DNA of 32,914 bases from JAEUIA01 sp038330085 (GTDB taxonomy: Bacteria > Planctomycetota > UBA1135 > GCA-002686595): contig JBBQNP010000042.1 of assembly GCA_038330085.1 (NCBI GenBank), positions 1-32,914 on the forward strand, in the 5' to 3' direction. Below the pieces are notes generated by a model. That model ran no database searches, was not told the DNA's origin, and worked only from the letters and a program-made list of their open reading frames with translations. Of this stretch, positions 17,361 through 25,428 are shown piece by piece. Made by a program: the position numbers and the translations under genes. The number at the start of each line of letters is the position of its first letter. Within the stretch, counting starts at the first letter, position 1.

Positions 17361-19328
17361 ATGCACAAGAAGTTCGAGGAGCTCAAACAGTCGGGCGCAC
17401 TGCCGACGCCGTCCGGGGTGGGGCTGGTGATCCTGCGTCGCACGCAGGACGAGAACTGCTCGTTGGAGGACTTGGTGCAGTGCATCCAGGTTGATCCGGC
17501 GTTGAGCGGGCGCTTGCTCAAGCTGGCGAACTCCGCCGCGTGGCAGGGCGCGGAGCGGGCGACGACGATCCACCAAGCGGCGACGCGACTCGGCACGCGC
17601 GCGGTGCGCGGTCTCGCGCTGAGCTTCACGCTCGTGTCGTCGAACCGCACTGGAAGCTGCACTCATTTCGACTACGACCGCTACTGGTCGTACTCGCTCG
17701 CGTGTGCGACGGCTGCTCAAGTGCTTGCCGGAGAGCGCGGCGTCGTCGACCCAGCCGAAGCGTTCACGTGCGCGCTGTTGTCGCGCATCGGCATGCTGGC
17801 GCTCGCGACGGTCCATCCAGAGGGCTACTCCAAGATGCTCGAAGCGCATGGGACGTCCACGAGCCATGAGCTCATCGCGACCGAGACGCACGAGTTCGAC
17901 ATCAACCACTGGGAAGTCGCGTCGGCGATGATGTCGGACTGGGGCCTGCCCGACATCCTCACCGGCGCCGTGCTCTCGCTCGGCACGGCGGGGCGCGATC
18001 TCACGAACGAAGATCCGCTCCTCGTGGCGATGTCGATCCTCCTGCGCGAAAGTTCGCAGGTCGCTGACACGATGATGGCGACGATGCGCGACCGCGAGTG
18101 GGCGCTCGGCGCGGAGTGGGTTGATCTGCTTTCGCCGACTGCGGGACCGGTAGTCGATCGCGAGCGGCTGCGTCCGGTGCTCGAGCAGGCGATGCCCATG
18201 TGGCGCGAGTGGGGGACGATGTTCCGCATCCCGACGAGCGCGACGGAGCCCGCGGCGACGAACGAAGCGCAAGCGACCAGCGCACTGCGGATCCTGCAAT
18301 CGATCCCGAACCTGCACGAGCGCGACTCGCGCGACGAACTTCCGCCTTTGACCCCGGCGGAGATCAAGGTGCTTGCCATCGACGACGATCCGCGGATCCT
18401 GCGCCTGCTCTCGCACCATTTGAAGCAGGCCGGCTACCAGGTTCGCACCGCTGAAAACGGCGAAGAAGGCCTGCAGATCGTGCTCGACGAGTCTCCGCAA
18501 CTCGTCGTCACGGACTGGGTCATGCCGGAACTCTCGGGCATCGAGCTGTGCCGCGCGTTGCGGCGCATGGACGCGGGACGGCGCACGTACGTGATCATCC
18601 TGACTGCGCGCGACGACGAGCAGCAGGTCGTCGATGCGTTCGGTGCGGGCGCGGACGACTTCGTCACCAAGCCGTTCAACCCGCGCATCCTGCTCGCGCG
18701 CGTGCAGGCGGGGCAGCGCATGATCGAGTTGCAGCGTCAGGTCGAGGCCGACAAGAAGCTGCGCATGCGCCAAGTCGCGGAGATGGGCTTGATCACGCGG
18801 AAACTCCGCGCAGCGGCGCAGACAGACGTGCTCACCGATCTGCCCAACCGGCGTTATGCGATCACGCGGCTCGAGCAGGAGTGGAACAACTCGCAGCGGA
18901 CGGGCAAGCCGCTGTCTGTAGTGATGGTGGACATCGACCACTTCAAGCGCATCAACGACACGTACGGACACGACGTGGGCGACGTCGTCCTGAAGCAGAC
19001 CGCTGCCGTGCTGCGGGCGCGAACCCGCCGCGGTGACATCGTGTGCCGGCTCGGTGGCGAGGAGTTCCTCGTCATCAACGTCAACAGCGACATGGAATCG
19101 GCCGTGCAGTGCGCCGAGCGCCTGCGCGTCGCCGTCGAAGGCAACACGATCACCGCCGAGGGATTCAGCGAGCGCGTCACGATCAGCTTGGGCTGCGCCG
19201 TGCGTTCTAGCGTCGTCGCCGACATCGACGACCTGCTCAAGGCGGCCGATGAAGCCGTGTACGCGGCCAAAGCCGCGGGCCGCAATCTCACGCGCGAGTC
19301 GCAACGGCGCTTGCCGGAGACGGGCTGA
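17361..19328 (+). CDS. HDOD-REC-GGDEF protein, diguanylate cyclase paralogue 2 (I-site intact)
   Basis: This 655-aa protein is a tandem paralogue of the preceding one, with the same domain order: HDOD (about 6-215), receiver (about 338-458; D385 in LVVTDWVMPELSG, lysine in VTKPFN) and GGDEF (about 490-645). The active site is GGEEF at 565-569, and the I-site is canonical RRGD at 556-559, so feedback inhibition by c-di-GMP is expected. HDOD domains are HD-related helical modules lacking the phosphodiesterase metal site and usually serve signalling or protein contacts. Similarity to the neighbour runs end to end, indicating gene duplication. It stops 11 bp before the hybrid kinase. Confidence 0.92.
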   Translation: MHKKFEELKQSGALPTPSGVGLVILRRTQDENCSLEDLVQCIQVDPALSGRLLKLANSAAWQGAERATTIHQAATRLGTRAVRGLALSFTLVSSNRTGSCTHFDYDRYWSYSLACATAAQVLAGERGVVDPAEAFTCALLSRIGMLALATVHPEGYSKMLEAHGTSTSHELIATETHEFDINHWEVASAMMSDWGLPDILTGAVLSLGTAGRDLTNEDPLLVAMSILLRESSQVADTMMATMRDREWALGAEWVDLLSPTAGPVVDRERLRPVLEQAMPMWREWGTMFRIPTSATEPAATNEAQATSALRILQSIPNLHERDSRDELPPLTPAEIKVLAIDDDPRILRLLSHHLKQAGYQVRTAENGEEGLQIVLDESPQLVVTDWVMPELSGIELCRALRRMDAGRRTYVIILTARDDEQQVVDAFGAGADDFVTKPFNPRILLARVQAGQRMIELQRQVEADKKLRMRQVAEMGLITRKLRAAAQTDVLTDLPNRRYAITRLEQEWNNSQRTGKPLSVVMVDIDHFKRINDTYGHDVGDVVLKQTAAVLRARTRRGDIVCRLGGEEFLVINVNSDMESAVQCAERLRVAVEGNTITAEGFSERVTISLGCAVRSSVVADIDDLLKAADEAVYAAKAAGRNLTRESQRRLPETG

Positions 19329-19339
19329 GGTCCGACATC

Positions 19340-21349
19340 ATGCGCCGCAAGTTCTCGCTCGGGATGGGCGTGCTCGTTGCTGTGCTGCTGTTGTTCTTTT
19401 TCGTGCGCTCGGGCGGTCTCGATCAGCGCGGGCACGCGCACAGCACCGAGGCACTGAGCGAGCTCGCGCGCGCGCAAGTGGATCTCGATCGCGAGCTGCT
19501 CGACTCCGGCACGATGGACGGACCGAACAGCGCATCCGTCAAGCTGGCGCTCGGCCGCGTGCGCACCGCGTCCAGCAACCTCGACGAGGTCGAGAGCCAA
19601 TTCGACGAACGGGTGCGCGCGGCAGAGCTCTACCGGTTGGGGCTGTACGCCGTATCGGTCGTGCTCCTCGGCTGGCTCCTGCACAGCCTGCACGAGCTCA
19701 AGCGGCGGACGCGCGACCTCGACGTCGCCAACCACACGCTGGAGGAGCGCGTCGAGGAGCGCACGCACCGTTTGTCCGACGTCAACACCGCGCTCCAGAT
19801 CGAAGTGCTCGAGCGACAGCGCGCGGAGTCCGAAGCCCGTCGCGCGCTCGCTCACACCGAGACCGCGAGCCGCACGAAGAGCGAGTTCCTGGCCAACATG
19901 AGCCACGAAATACGCACGCCGATGACGTCGATACTCGGGTTCTCGGAGCGGCTGCTCGATAGGGGGCTGGACGACGCCGGCAAGGTCGAAGCCATCAGCA
20001 CGATCCGCCGCAACGGCGACTACCTCTTGAAGATCATCAACGACATCCTCGACATCTCGAAGATCGAGGCCGGCAAGCTGTCGATCGACTGCGTGACGTG
20101 CTCCACGCTGCAGCTCCTCGACGAGTTGTACGCCGCGATGGACGTGCGCGCCGCGGTGGAGGGGATCAGCTTCAGCGTCGAGCTCGACGGGCTCCTGCCC
20201 GAGACGATCATCACCGACCCTGTCCGCGTCAAACAGGTGCTCATCAACCTGGTCGGCAATGCGATCAAGTTCACGGCGAAGGGTTCGGTCAAGTTGCGTG
20301 TGAAGCTCGTCGACGAGGGCGAGCCGCGACTGCGCTTCGAAGTGCACGACACGGGCATCGGGATGGACGCGGACACGATCGCGCGCTTGTTCCAGCCCTT
20401 CACGCAGGCCGACAGCTCGACGACGCGCCGTTTCGGCGGGACTGGACTGGGGCTCTCGATCAGCAAGCACCTCGTCGAGCGGCTCGGCGGATCGATCGAA
20501 ATCGACAGCCAGCCCGGGACGGGCAGCACGTTCTCGTTCACGATCCAGATCGGCGAGATCGAAAACGTCGCTCGCGTCGCACGCCCGGTGCCGAACATCC
20601 TGCCGGACCCGCGTGTGAACGACGCGGACTCGGTGCCCAGCCTGCAGGGCGTGCGCATTCTTCTCGCGGAGGACGGCGAGGACAACCGCAGGCTGCTGAG
20701 CTACGTCCTCACCGCCGTGGGCGCCGAGGTGACGATGGCGGCCGATGGAGCGTTGGCCGTGGAGAAGGTGCTCGCCGCGCGCGACGGAGCAAAACCGTTC
20801 GAAGTGATCCTGATGGACATGCAGATGCCGGTGCTCGACGGATACGCGGCGACGCGTCGGTTGCGCGAGCACGGTTGTCGCACGCCGATCATCGCACTGA
20901 CCGCGCACGCGATGTCCACCGACCGCGACAAGTGCCTGGCCGCGGGTTGCGACGATTTCTGCACGAAGCCGATCGCGCGCACCTTGTTCCTGACGACGAT
21001 CGCCAAGTGGCTCGGCGGCATGCGCCGACATCACATCGATCCGAAGACGTTCGAGCGGGCTGACTCCAGCGATCCGGAGCTGCTCGCGCTCGTGCAGATG
21101 TTCGTCGACGATCTGTCGGTGGACGTGCGGCACATGCGTCGCGCGCTCGACAACGGCAATCGCGAAGAGCTCGCCGCGGTCGCGCATCGGTTGAAGGGTT
21201 CGGCGGGGAGCTACGGGTTCCCCGCGTTGACGACGCAGGCATCCGTGCTCGAGCAGCGTGCGAAAGCTGGAGCGGGGAAGGCCGAGTTGGAGCAGACGCT
21301 CGACGCGATCTCGGCGCTGTGTCAAGCCGCGCGCGCGGCACAGACGTGA
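19340..21349 (+). CDS. Hybrid sensor histidine kinase (HisKA-HATPase-REC-HPt)
   Basis: This 669-aa inner-membrane kinase has an N-terminal membrane helix (about 7-23), a short external region of about 75 aa, a second helix (about 98-115) and a coiled coil (about 118-180). HisKA follows with H189 in NMSHEIRTPM. The ATPase domain has INLVGNAIKFT, DTGIGM and GGTGLGLSI. A receiver domain (about 435-555) has D493 in ILMDMQMPVLDG and KPI, and a C-terminal HPt domain has H616 in VAHRLKGSAGSYGF. This is an ArcB/BarA-like complete phosphorelay chain. GAGG lies upstream of the ATG. The likely outputs are the REC-GGDEF proteins encoded just upstream; how the separate HPt protein shares the work is open. 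Confidence 0.94.
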   Translation: MRRKFSLGMGVLVAVLLLFFFVRSGGLDQRGHAHSTEALSELARAQVDLDRELLDSGTMDGPNSASVKLALGRVRTASSNLDEVESQFDERVRAAELYRLGLYAVSVVLLGWLLHSLHELKRRTRDLDVANHTLEERVEERTHRLSDVNTALQIEVLERQRAESEARRALAHTETASRTKSEFLANMSHEIRTPMTSILGFSERLLDRGLDDAGKVEAISTIRRNGDYLLKIINDILDISKIEAGKLSIDCVTCSTLQLLDELYAAMDVRAAVEGISFSVELDGLLPETIITDPVRVKQVLINLVGNAIKFTAKGSVKLRVKLVDEGEPRLRFEVHDTGIGMDADTIARLFQPFTQADSSTTRRFGGTGLGLSISKHLVERLGGSIEIDSQPGTGSTFSFTIQIGEIENVARVARPVPNILPDPRVNDADSVPSLQGVRILLAEDGEDNRRLLSYVLTAVGAEVTMAADGALAVEKVLAARDGAKPFEVILMDMQMPVLDGYAATRRLREHGCRTPIIALTAHAMSTDRDKCLAAGCDDFCTKPIARTLFLTTIAKWLGGMRRHHIDPKTFERADSSDPELLALVQMFVDDLSVDVRHMRRALDNGNREELAAVAHRLKGSAGSYGFPALTTQASVLEQRAKAGAGKAELEQTLDAISALCQAARAAQT

Positions 21350-21356
21350 GCGGGGG

Positions 21357-21403
21357 GGTGCCGGGCACGCTCCGCGGAAGTACCCAGGCGCGTTCCAGTC
21401 ACC
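21357..21403 (+). repeat. Degenerate single REP-like unit
   Basis: This stretch keeps the order of the 91-139 unit: GGTGCCGGGCAC at the left, an AAGTACCCA centre, and GTTCCAGTCACC at the right, with several substitutions that break the stem. It begins 7 bp after the hybrid kinase stop codon and ends 47 bp before the DUF4126 start. It is in the forward orientation and lacks an inverted partner. Confidence 0.65.
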
Positions 21404-21450
21404 AACCACCTCGAGAATATTCGGCCTGCGTCGGAGCATGGCGGCACGCC

Positions 21451-22047
21451 ATGGAACTCCAACCCATCCTCGGACTCGCCGCGGGCGTGGCACTCGCCGC
21501 CGCCTGCGGCTTTCGCGTTTTCGTGCCGCTCCTCGTCGCATCGCTCAGCCTCCACGCCGGCGCGATGCACGTGAGCAGCGGCTTCGCCTGGATCGGATCG
21601 ACGCCCGCTCTGTGCTGTTTCGCAGCTGCGACCGTGCTCGAAATCGGCGGCTACTTCCTGCCGGGCGTCGATCACTTCCTCGACCTCGTTGCGACACCCG
21701 CCGCGGTCGTCGCCGGGGCGGTGCTCACCGCGAGCTTCATCACCGACATGGAGCCGTGGATGCGCTGGAGCCTGGGCCTCATAGCCGGCGGCGGAGCGGC
21801 AGCCGCTGTGCAGAGCGCAACCGTGTTCGTGCGCGGACTCTCCGGCGTCACGACCCTCGGCCTGGCCAACCCGATCGTCTCGGCCGGAGAATTCGTGGGA
21901 GCGACCGGCCTCTCGATCCTGGCCGTGATCGCGCCGATCGCAGCGCTCGCGCTACTCGCCCTCGTCGCGTGGTTCGTCTGCAGCCGGATCGCGCGCCGGC
22001 GCAATTCTCACGACCCGGTGCGCGTGCTGGAAACCTCCGCTCGATAG
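21451..22047 (+). CDS. DUF4126 family membrane protein
   Basis: This 198-aa protein is almost wholly hydrophobic, with about five membrane helices. Its opening, GLAAGVALAAACGFRVFVPLL, and the later alanine/glycine-rich helices match DUF4126, a family of small integral membrane proteins without a known function. The ATG at 21451 is preferred because it places the first helix at the N-terminus; in-frame upstream sequence is a repeat and not protein-like. A basic cytoplasmic tail (SRIARRRNS) ends the protein. The M20 dipeptidase gene starts 11 bp downstream on the same strand, so the two are probably co-transcribed, though no functional link is evident. Confidence 0.8.
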   Translation: MELQPILGLAAGVALAAACGFRVFVPLLVASLSLHAGAMHVSSGFAWIGSTPALCCFAAATVLEIGGYFLPGVDHFLDLVATPAAVVAGAVLTASFITDMEPWMRWSLGLIAGGGAAAAVQSATVFVRGLSGVTTLGLANPIVSAGEFVGATGLSILAVIAPIAALALLALVAWFVCSRIARRRNSHDPVRVLETSAR

Positions 22048-22058
22048 ACTCGTGTCCC

Positions 22059-23474
22059 ATGGACACGAAAAGCACAGCCACGTTCGTCGACGAGACCTGG
22101 AACCGCTCGATCGTTCCGGCCATCACGGAGTACATCCGGATTCCGAACAAATCGCCGGCGTACGACCCCGACTGGAAGAAGAACGGTCACATGGACCGCG
22201 CGGTCGCGCTGATCGAGACGTGGTGCAAGTCACGCGAGATCGAGGGCATGAAGATCGAAGTCGTGCGCCTCGGCGAGCGCACGCCGGTGATCTTCATGGA
22301 GATCCCCGCCACCGCGGGAACGGGCGGCGACACGGTCCTGCTCTATGGTCACCTCGACAAGCAGCCGGAGTTCTCCGGTTGGAACCCGGGCCTCTCGCCG
22401 TGGGAACCCGTCATGCGCGGCGAGCGCTTGTACGGCCGCGGCGGTGCCGACGACGGCTATGCGACGTTCGCATCGTTGACCGCGATCGAGGCGCTCAAGC
22501 GCCAGAAGATCTCGCACGCGCGCTGTGTCGTGCTCATCGAAGCGTGCGAGGAGAGCGGCAGCTACGACCTGCCCTTCTACATCGACCACCTCGAGAAGCG
22601 CATCGGCGACGTGAGCCTTGTCATCTGTCTCGACTCCGGCTGCGGCAACTACGACCAGCTGTGGAGCACGACCTCGTTGCGCGGACTCGTCGGTGGCAAC
22701 CTCGTCGTCGAAACGATCAGCGAGGGCGTTCACTCGGGTGACGCGTCGGGCATCGTGCCGAGCTCGTTCCGCGTGTTGCGCACGCTCCTGTCGCGCCTCG
22801 AAGACGAAAAGACAGGCGAGATCCTGCCGCGCGATTTCTACGTCGACGTCCCGACGCAGCGCATGGAGCAGGCCAAGGTCGCAGCCGGCGTGCTCGGCGA
22901 CGAAGTCTGGAACAAGTACCCCTGGCACAAGGGCGTCAAGGCGATGAGCAAGGAGAACACCGAGCTCATGCTCAACCGCACGTGGCGGCCGATGCTCTCG
23001 ATCACGGGCGCGCGCGGCTTCCCGGACCTCAAGGACGCAGGCAACGTGCTGCGCCCGCTCTCCGCGGTGAAGATCAGCCTGCGCGTGCCGCCCACTTGCG
23101 ATGCGCAAGTCGCGACGGCGAAGCTCAAGGAGCTCTTCGAGAAGGACCCGCCCTACGGCGCGAAGGTCACGTTCGACGGCGAGAAGTCGAGCGGTGGCTG
23201 GAACGCGCCGGAGCTCGCACCGTGGCTGCAGAAGTCGGTCGACAGCGCGTCGAAGACGTTCTTCGGCAAGGGCGCCGTCTACATGGGCGAAGGCGGCTCG
23301 ATTCCGTTCATGGGGATGCTCGGCAAGAAGTTCCCGAAGAGCCAGTTCCTGATCACGGGCGTGTTGGGTCCGCACAGCAACGCGCACGGTCCGAACGAGT
23401 TCCTCGACATCCCGACGGGCCGCAAGCTGACCGCGTGCGTAGCGCAAGTGGTCGAAGAGCACGCGAAGCGGTAG
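22059..23474 (+). CDS. Cytosolic M20-family metallodipeptidase (CNDP-like)
   Basis: This 471-aa soluble enzyme has no signal peptide and is predicted to hydrolyse dipeptides with two metal ions. Ligand motifs are in family order: H98 and D100 in YGHLDKQPE, bridging D131 in GRGGADDG, catalytic E164 and ligand E165 in EACEESGS, an aspartate in CLDSG, and a late histidine in HSNAHGPNE. HLDKQPE followed by W.PGLSPWEP is typical of carnosinase/CNDP-type dipeptidases, not acetylornithine deacetylases. The lid domain contains GVHSGDASGIVP. It would finish degradation of dipeptides such as those released by the secreted S46 peptidase. A GTCGCGCG/CGCGCGAC hairpin lies 27 bp past the stop. Confidence 0.92.
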   Translation: MDTKSTATFVDETWNRSIVPAITEYIRIPNKSPAYDPDWKKNGHMDRAVALIETWCKSREIEGMKIEVVRLGERTPVIFMEIPATAGTGGDTVLLYGHLDKQPEFSGWNPGLSPWEPVMRGERLYGRGGADDGYATFASLTAIEALKRQKISHARCVVLIEACEESGSYDLPFYIDHLEKRIGDVSLVICLDSGCGNYDQLWSTTSLRGLVGGNLVVETISEGVHSGDASGIVPSSFRVLRTLLSRLEDEKTGEILPRDFYVDVPTQRMEQAKVAAGVLGDEVWNKYPWHKGVKAMSKENTELMLNRTWRPMLSITGARGFPDLKDAGNVLRPLSAVKISLRVPPTCDAQVATAKLKELFEKDPPYGAKVTFDGEKSSGGWNAPELAPWLQKSVDSASKTFFGKGAVYMGEGGSIPFMGMLGKKFPKSQFLITGVLGPHSNAHGPNEFLDIPTGRKLTACVAQVVEEHAKR

Positions 23475-23479
23475 GGGGT

Positions 23480-23536
23480 GGTGCCTGGAACCCGTCGTAC
23501 TGTCGCGCGCTTTCGCGCGACGAAGGGTGCAGGCTC
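23480..23536 (-). repeat. REP-like unit, inverted copy with replaced centre
   Basis: On the minus strand this unit ends with GGTTCCAGGCACC exactly like the 91-139 copy, but its centre is a different hairpin: GTCGCGCG (23502-23509) and CGCGCGAC (23514-23521) around CTTT. It lies directly behind the M20 gene and may act as a transcription barrier or mRNA-stabilising stem, without a T-run. An extra palindrome GGTGCCTGGCACC follows at 23545-23557. Confidence 0.7.
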
Positions 23537-23600
23537 ACGCGATGGGTGCCTGGCACCGGCACCCTACCGGCACTCTTCTCGTTGCTGGGGTCAGTTCAGT

Positions 23601-23651
23601 ACTGGCCACTGCACGCTACTGGCCTCTGCTCGACACTGGCCTCTGCTCGAC
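23601..23651 (+). repeat. Three tandem 17-bp repeats inside the REP pair
   Basis: Units at 23601-23617, 23618-23634 and 23635-23651 are adjacent. The last two are identical (ACTGGCCTCTGCTCGAC); the first differs at several positions, and a partial fourth (ACTGGC) follows. They fill the spacer between the two inverted REP-like units. Confidence 0.85.
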
Positions 23652-23677
23652 ACTGGCATGGAGCGGATCGGGTGGTC

Positions 23678-23725
23678 GGTGCCAGGCACCCGCCGCGGGA
23701 GTACCCACGGCGTGTTCCAGGCACC
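23678..23725 (+). repeat. REP-like unit, forward copy (right half of the second pair)
   Basis: This copy is very close to the 91-139 unit: GGTGCCAGGCACC at the left, CGCCGCGGG-AGTA-CCCACGGCG as the stem with one mismatch, and GTTCCAGGCACC at the right. It ends 13 bp before the stop codon of the convergent 499-aa protein gene, so the whole pair sits in a 264-bp convergent gap. Confidence 0.8.
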
Positions 23726-23738
23726 ACCCACCGCCGCA

Positions 23739-25238
23739 CTACTTTCCTTTCGCGAGCCAGTCCAAGAACCGCCACTCCAGCGAATCGGTGTCCACCGACT
23801 TGCTGCTGAGCGGGACCTTGTAGATGTCGAGCACGACATCATCGAGCGACTTGGTTTCTTCCCGCGTCGCGAGCGCACGCATCAGCTCGCCATACTTCGC
23901 CGCCGACTCCGCGCCCGCGCCCTGCGTTTGCATCCACCAGTAGAACGCGCACTTGTACGCGCGGAAGAACTCCTTGAAGTCGGGGATGTACTCCGTCGCT
24001 GGATACACCAGCGCCTTCGCGGGCACACCGACGAACGGCGCACTGACGACGTGCTTCTTCCCGCTGTTCGACGCCGTCAGCGCGAAGTTGCCGTTCTTGT
24101 TCTTGGCCACGTCCGGATCGAGACCCGTCGGATTGTCCTTGTGGAGCTGCAGCAAGCCCGCCTTCTGCCCCTTGCGCAACGCGGCCGCGAAGTGGTCCTT
24201 CCCCAGTCCCTCGTGCCACGGGTTCGTCTTGAGCGAGTCCTGTCCCGCCGCTGAAACGGGCGGCAAGAACCCGCCCCCCGGGTTGCCGCCGGGCACGAAC
24301 TTCGAATACGCCTCCGTCTTGCCGCCGGTCGTGCCGCGTCCGCCGTCACCCTCGAGCGCGTTGATCTCCCCGGCGACCTCGATGACCATGTTCATCGCTT
24401 GCGCCTGGTTGAGGTACAGCGCGTCGCTGTCGCCGTAGTTCATCCACAAGAACGCGAGCATCGAGTGTTGCAGCGTGTGCTCGATCATCCCCGTCGGCTC
24501 GAACTTGTTCATCGACAAGCCGTTCTTGAACTCCTTGTCATCGTTCCAAGGCGGATACTCGAGCGCGAGCACGAGCGTCCAGTCGAGCCAGTACGCCGTC
24601 CACACCGTCGACGACTTGTTCCACAGTTGCTTCTGCTGCGTGGGGTCGAGCATGCCCGTGTACCCCATCAACTGCACGAAATCGAGGCGCGTCGGCGCGA
24701 AGAGGACGTGAACCTTGTCGCCGTTCTTCGGTGCGACGCCGAGCACCTCGGGCGAGGTCATGAACGCTGTCAGGTCCGCGGCCGCCTTGTTCTGCGCTTC
24801 GTTTGCGCCGAGCAACTTGAAGAGGTCGGTCTCCTTGCCGTTCTCGGCCTTGGCGAGCGTCGGCATCTTCCACGTCTTGGTCCAAGCGATCAGCGTCTCC
24901 GCGTCGGCCTTCGGCGCCTCGGCCTTCGCATTGCCCTTCGCGAGCCAGTCGATCCAGCGGATCTGCACCTGCAACAGCGCCGCCGCAATCGAGCGCAGAT
25001 CCTCTGCATGTCCCTTCTCGCCGATCTGCCACGTCGGATAGGCGATCTCGAACACGCCGAACGTGCCATGCACGGTGTTCTCGTCGTGCAACTTCGCGAG
25101 CGGCAACTCGGCGACCGTCTTGGCCTTGAAGTGCGTCTTCAGGAACGACTTGCCGAACTCCTCGAAGGGCACTTCGTCGTCGCCTGCGAACGTGGGCAAG
25201 CACACGAACAGTGCAGCCAGGAGCAGGGGCGTTTTCAT
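23739..25238 (-). CDS. Secreted protein of unknown function, 499 aa
   Basis: I do not recognise this family. The ATG at 25238 gives a Sec signal of about 18 residues (cleavage near TFAG); an ATG three codons upstream is also possible. The mature protein is soluble, rich in Trp, Lys and Ala, with no membrane helix. Residues 253-258 read EHTLQH, which has the H-x3-H spacing of zinc peptidases (HExxH) but threonine where the catalytic glutamate should be; several glutamates (E287, E291) follow. DWLAKG occurs at 97-102 and again at the extreme C-terminus (493-498). The M14 lipoprotein gene lies 190 bp upstream on the same strand. A degenerate peptidase-like or binding protein is only a guess. Confidence 0.7.
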   Translation of the reverse strand: MKTPLLLAALFVCLPTFAGDDEVPFEEFGKSFLKTHFKAKTVAELPLAKLHDENTVHGTFGVFEIAYPTWQIGEKGHAEDLRSIAAALLQVQIRWIDWLAKGNAKAEAPKADAETLIAWTKTWKMPTLAKAENGKETDLFKLLGANEAQNKAAADLTAFMTSPEVLGVAPKNGDKVHVLFAPTRLDFVQLMGYTGMLDPTQQKQLWNKSSTVWTAYWLDWTLVLALEYPPWNDDKEFKNGLSMNKFEPTGMIEHTLQHSMLAFLWMNYGDSDALYLNQAQAMNMVIEVAGEINALEGDGGRGTTGGKTEAYSKFVPGGNPGGGFLPPVSAAGQDSLKTNPWHEGLGKDHFAAALRKGQKAGLLQLHKDNPTGLDPDVAKNKNGNFALTASNSGKKHVVSAPFVGVPAKALVYPATEYIPDFKEFFRAYKCAFYWWMQTQGAGAESAAKYGELMRALATREETKSLDDVVLDIYKVPLSSKSVDTDSLEWRFLDWLAKGK

Positions 25239-25428
25239 CGGCGGCATCCCCGTGAGAGGTCGTGGTTCGGAACAGAGTGGAGCGCGCGCGGGTCGCTGGT
25301 TTTGGATCCGCCGACCTGGAGGGCCCGCCGCTCGAAGCAGAAGAGGATCTATCCGCGGCGCCGCAGCGTCAAGCGTGGTAGCGCGCAGACCGAGCAGTGA
25401 ACACGATCGTGACGTTCGCTTCGATGGA

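Noticed and set aside
23601..23651. CRISPR array
   Set aside because: The 17-bp units are directly adjacent without spacers and no cas gene is present; it is a simple tandem repeat.
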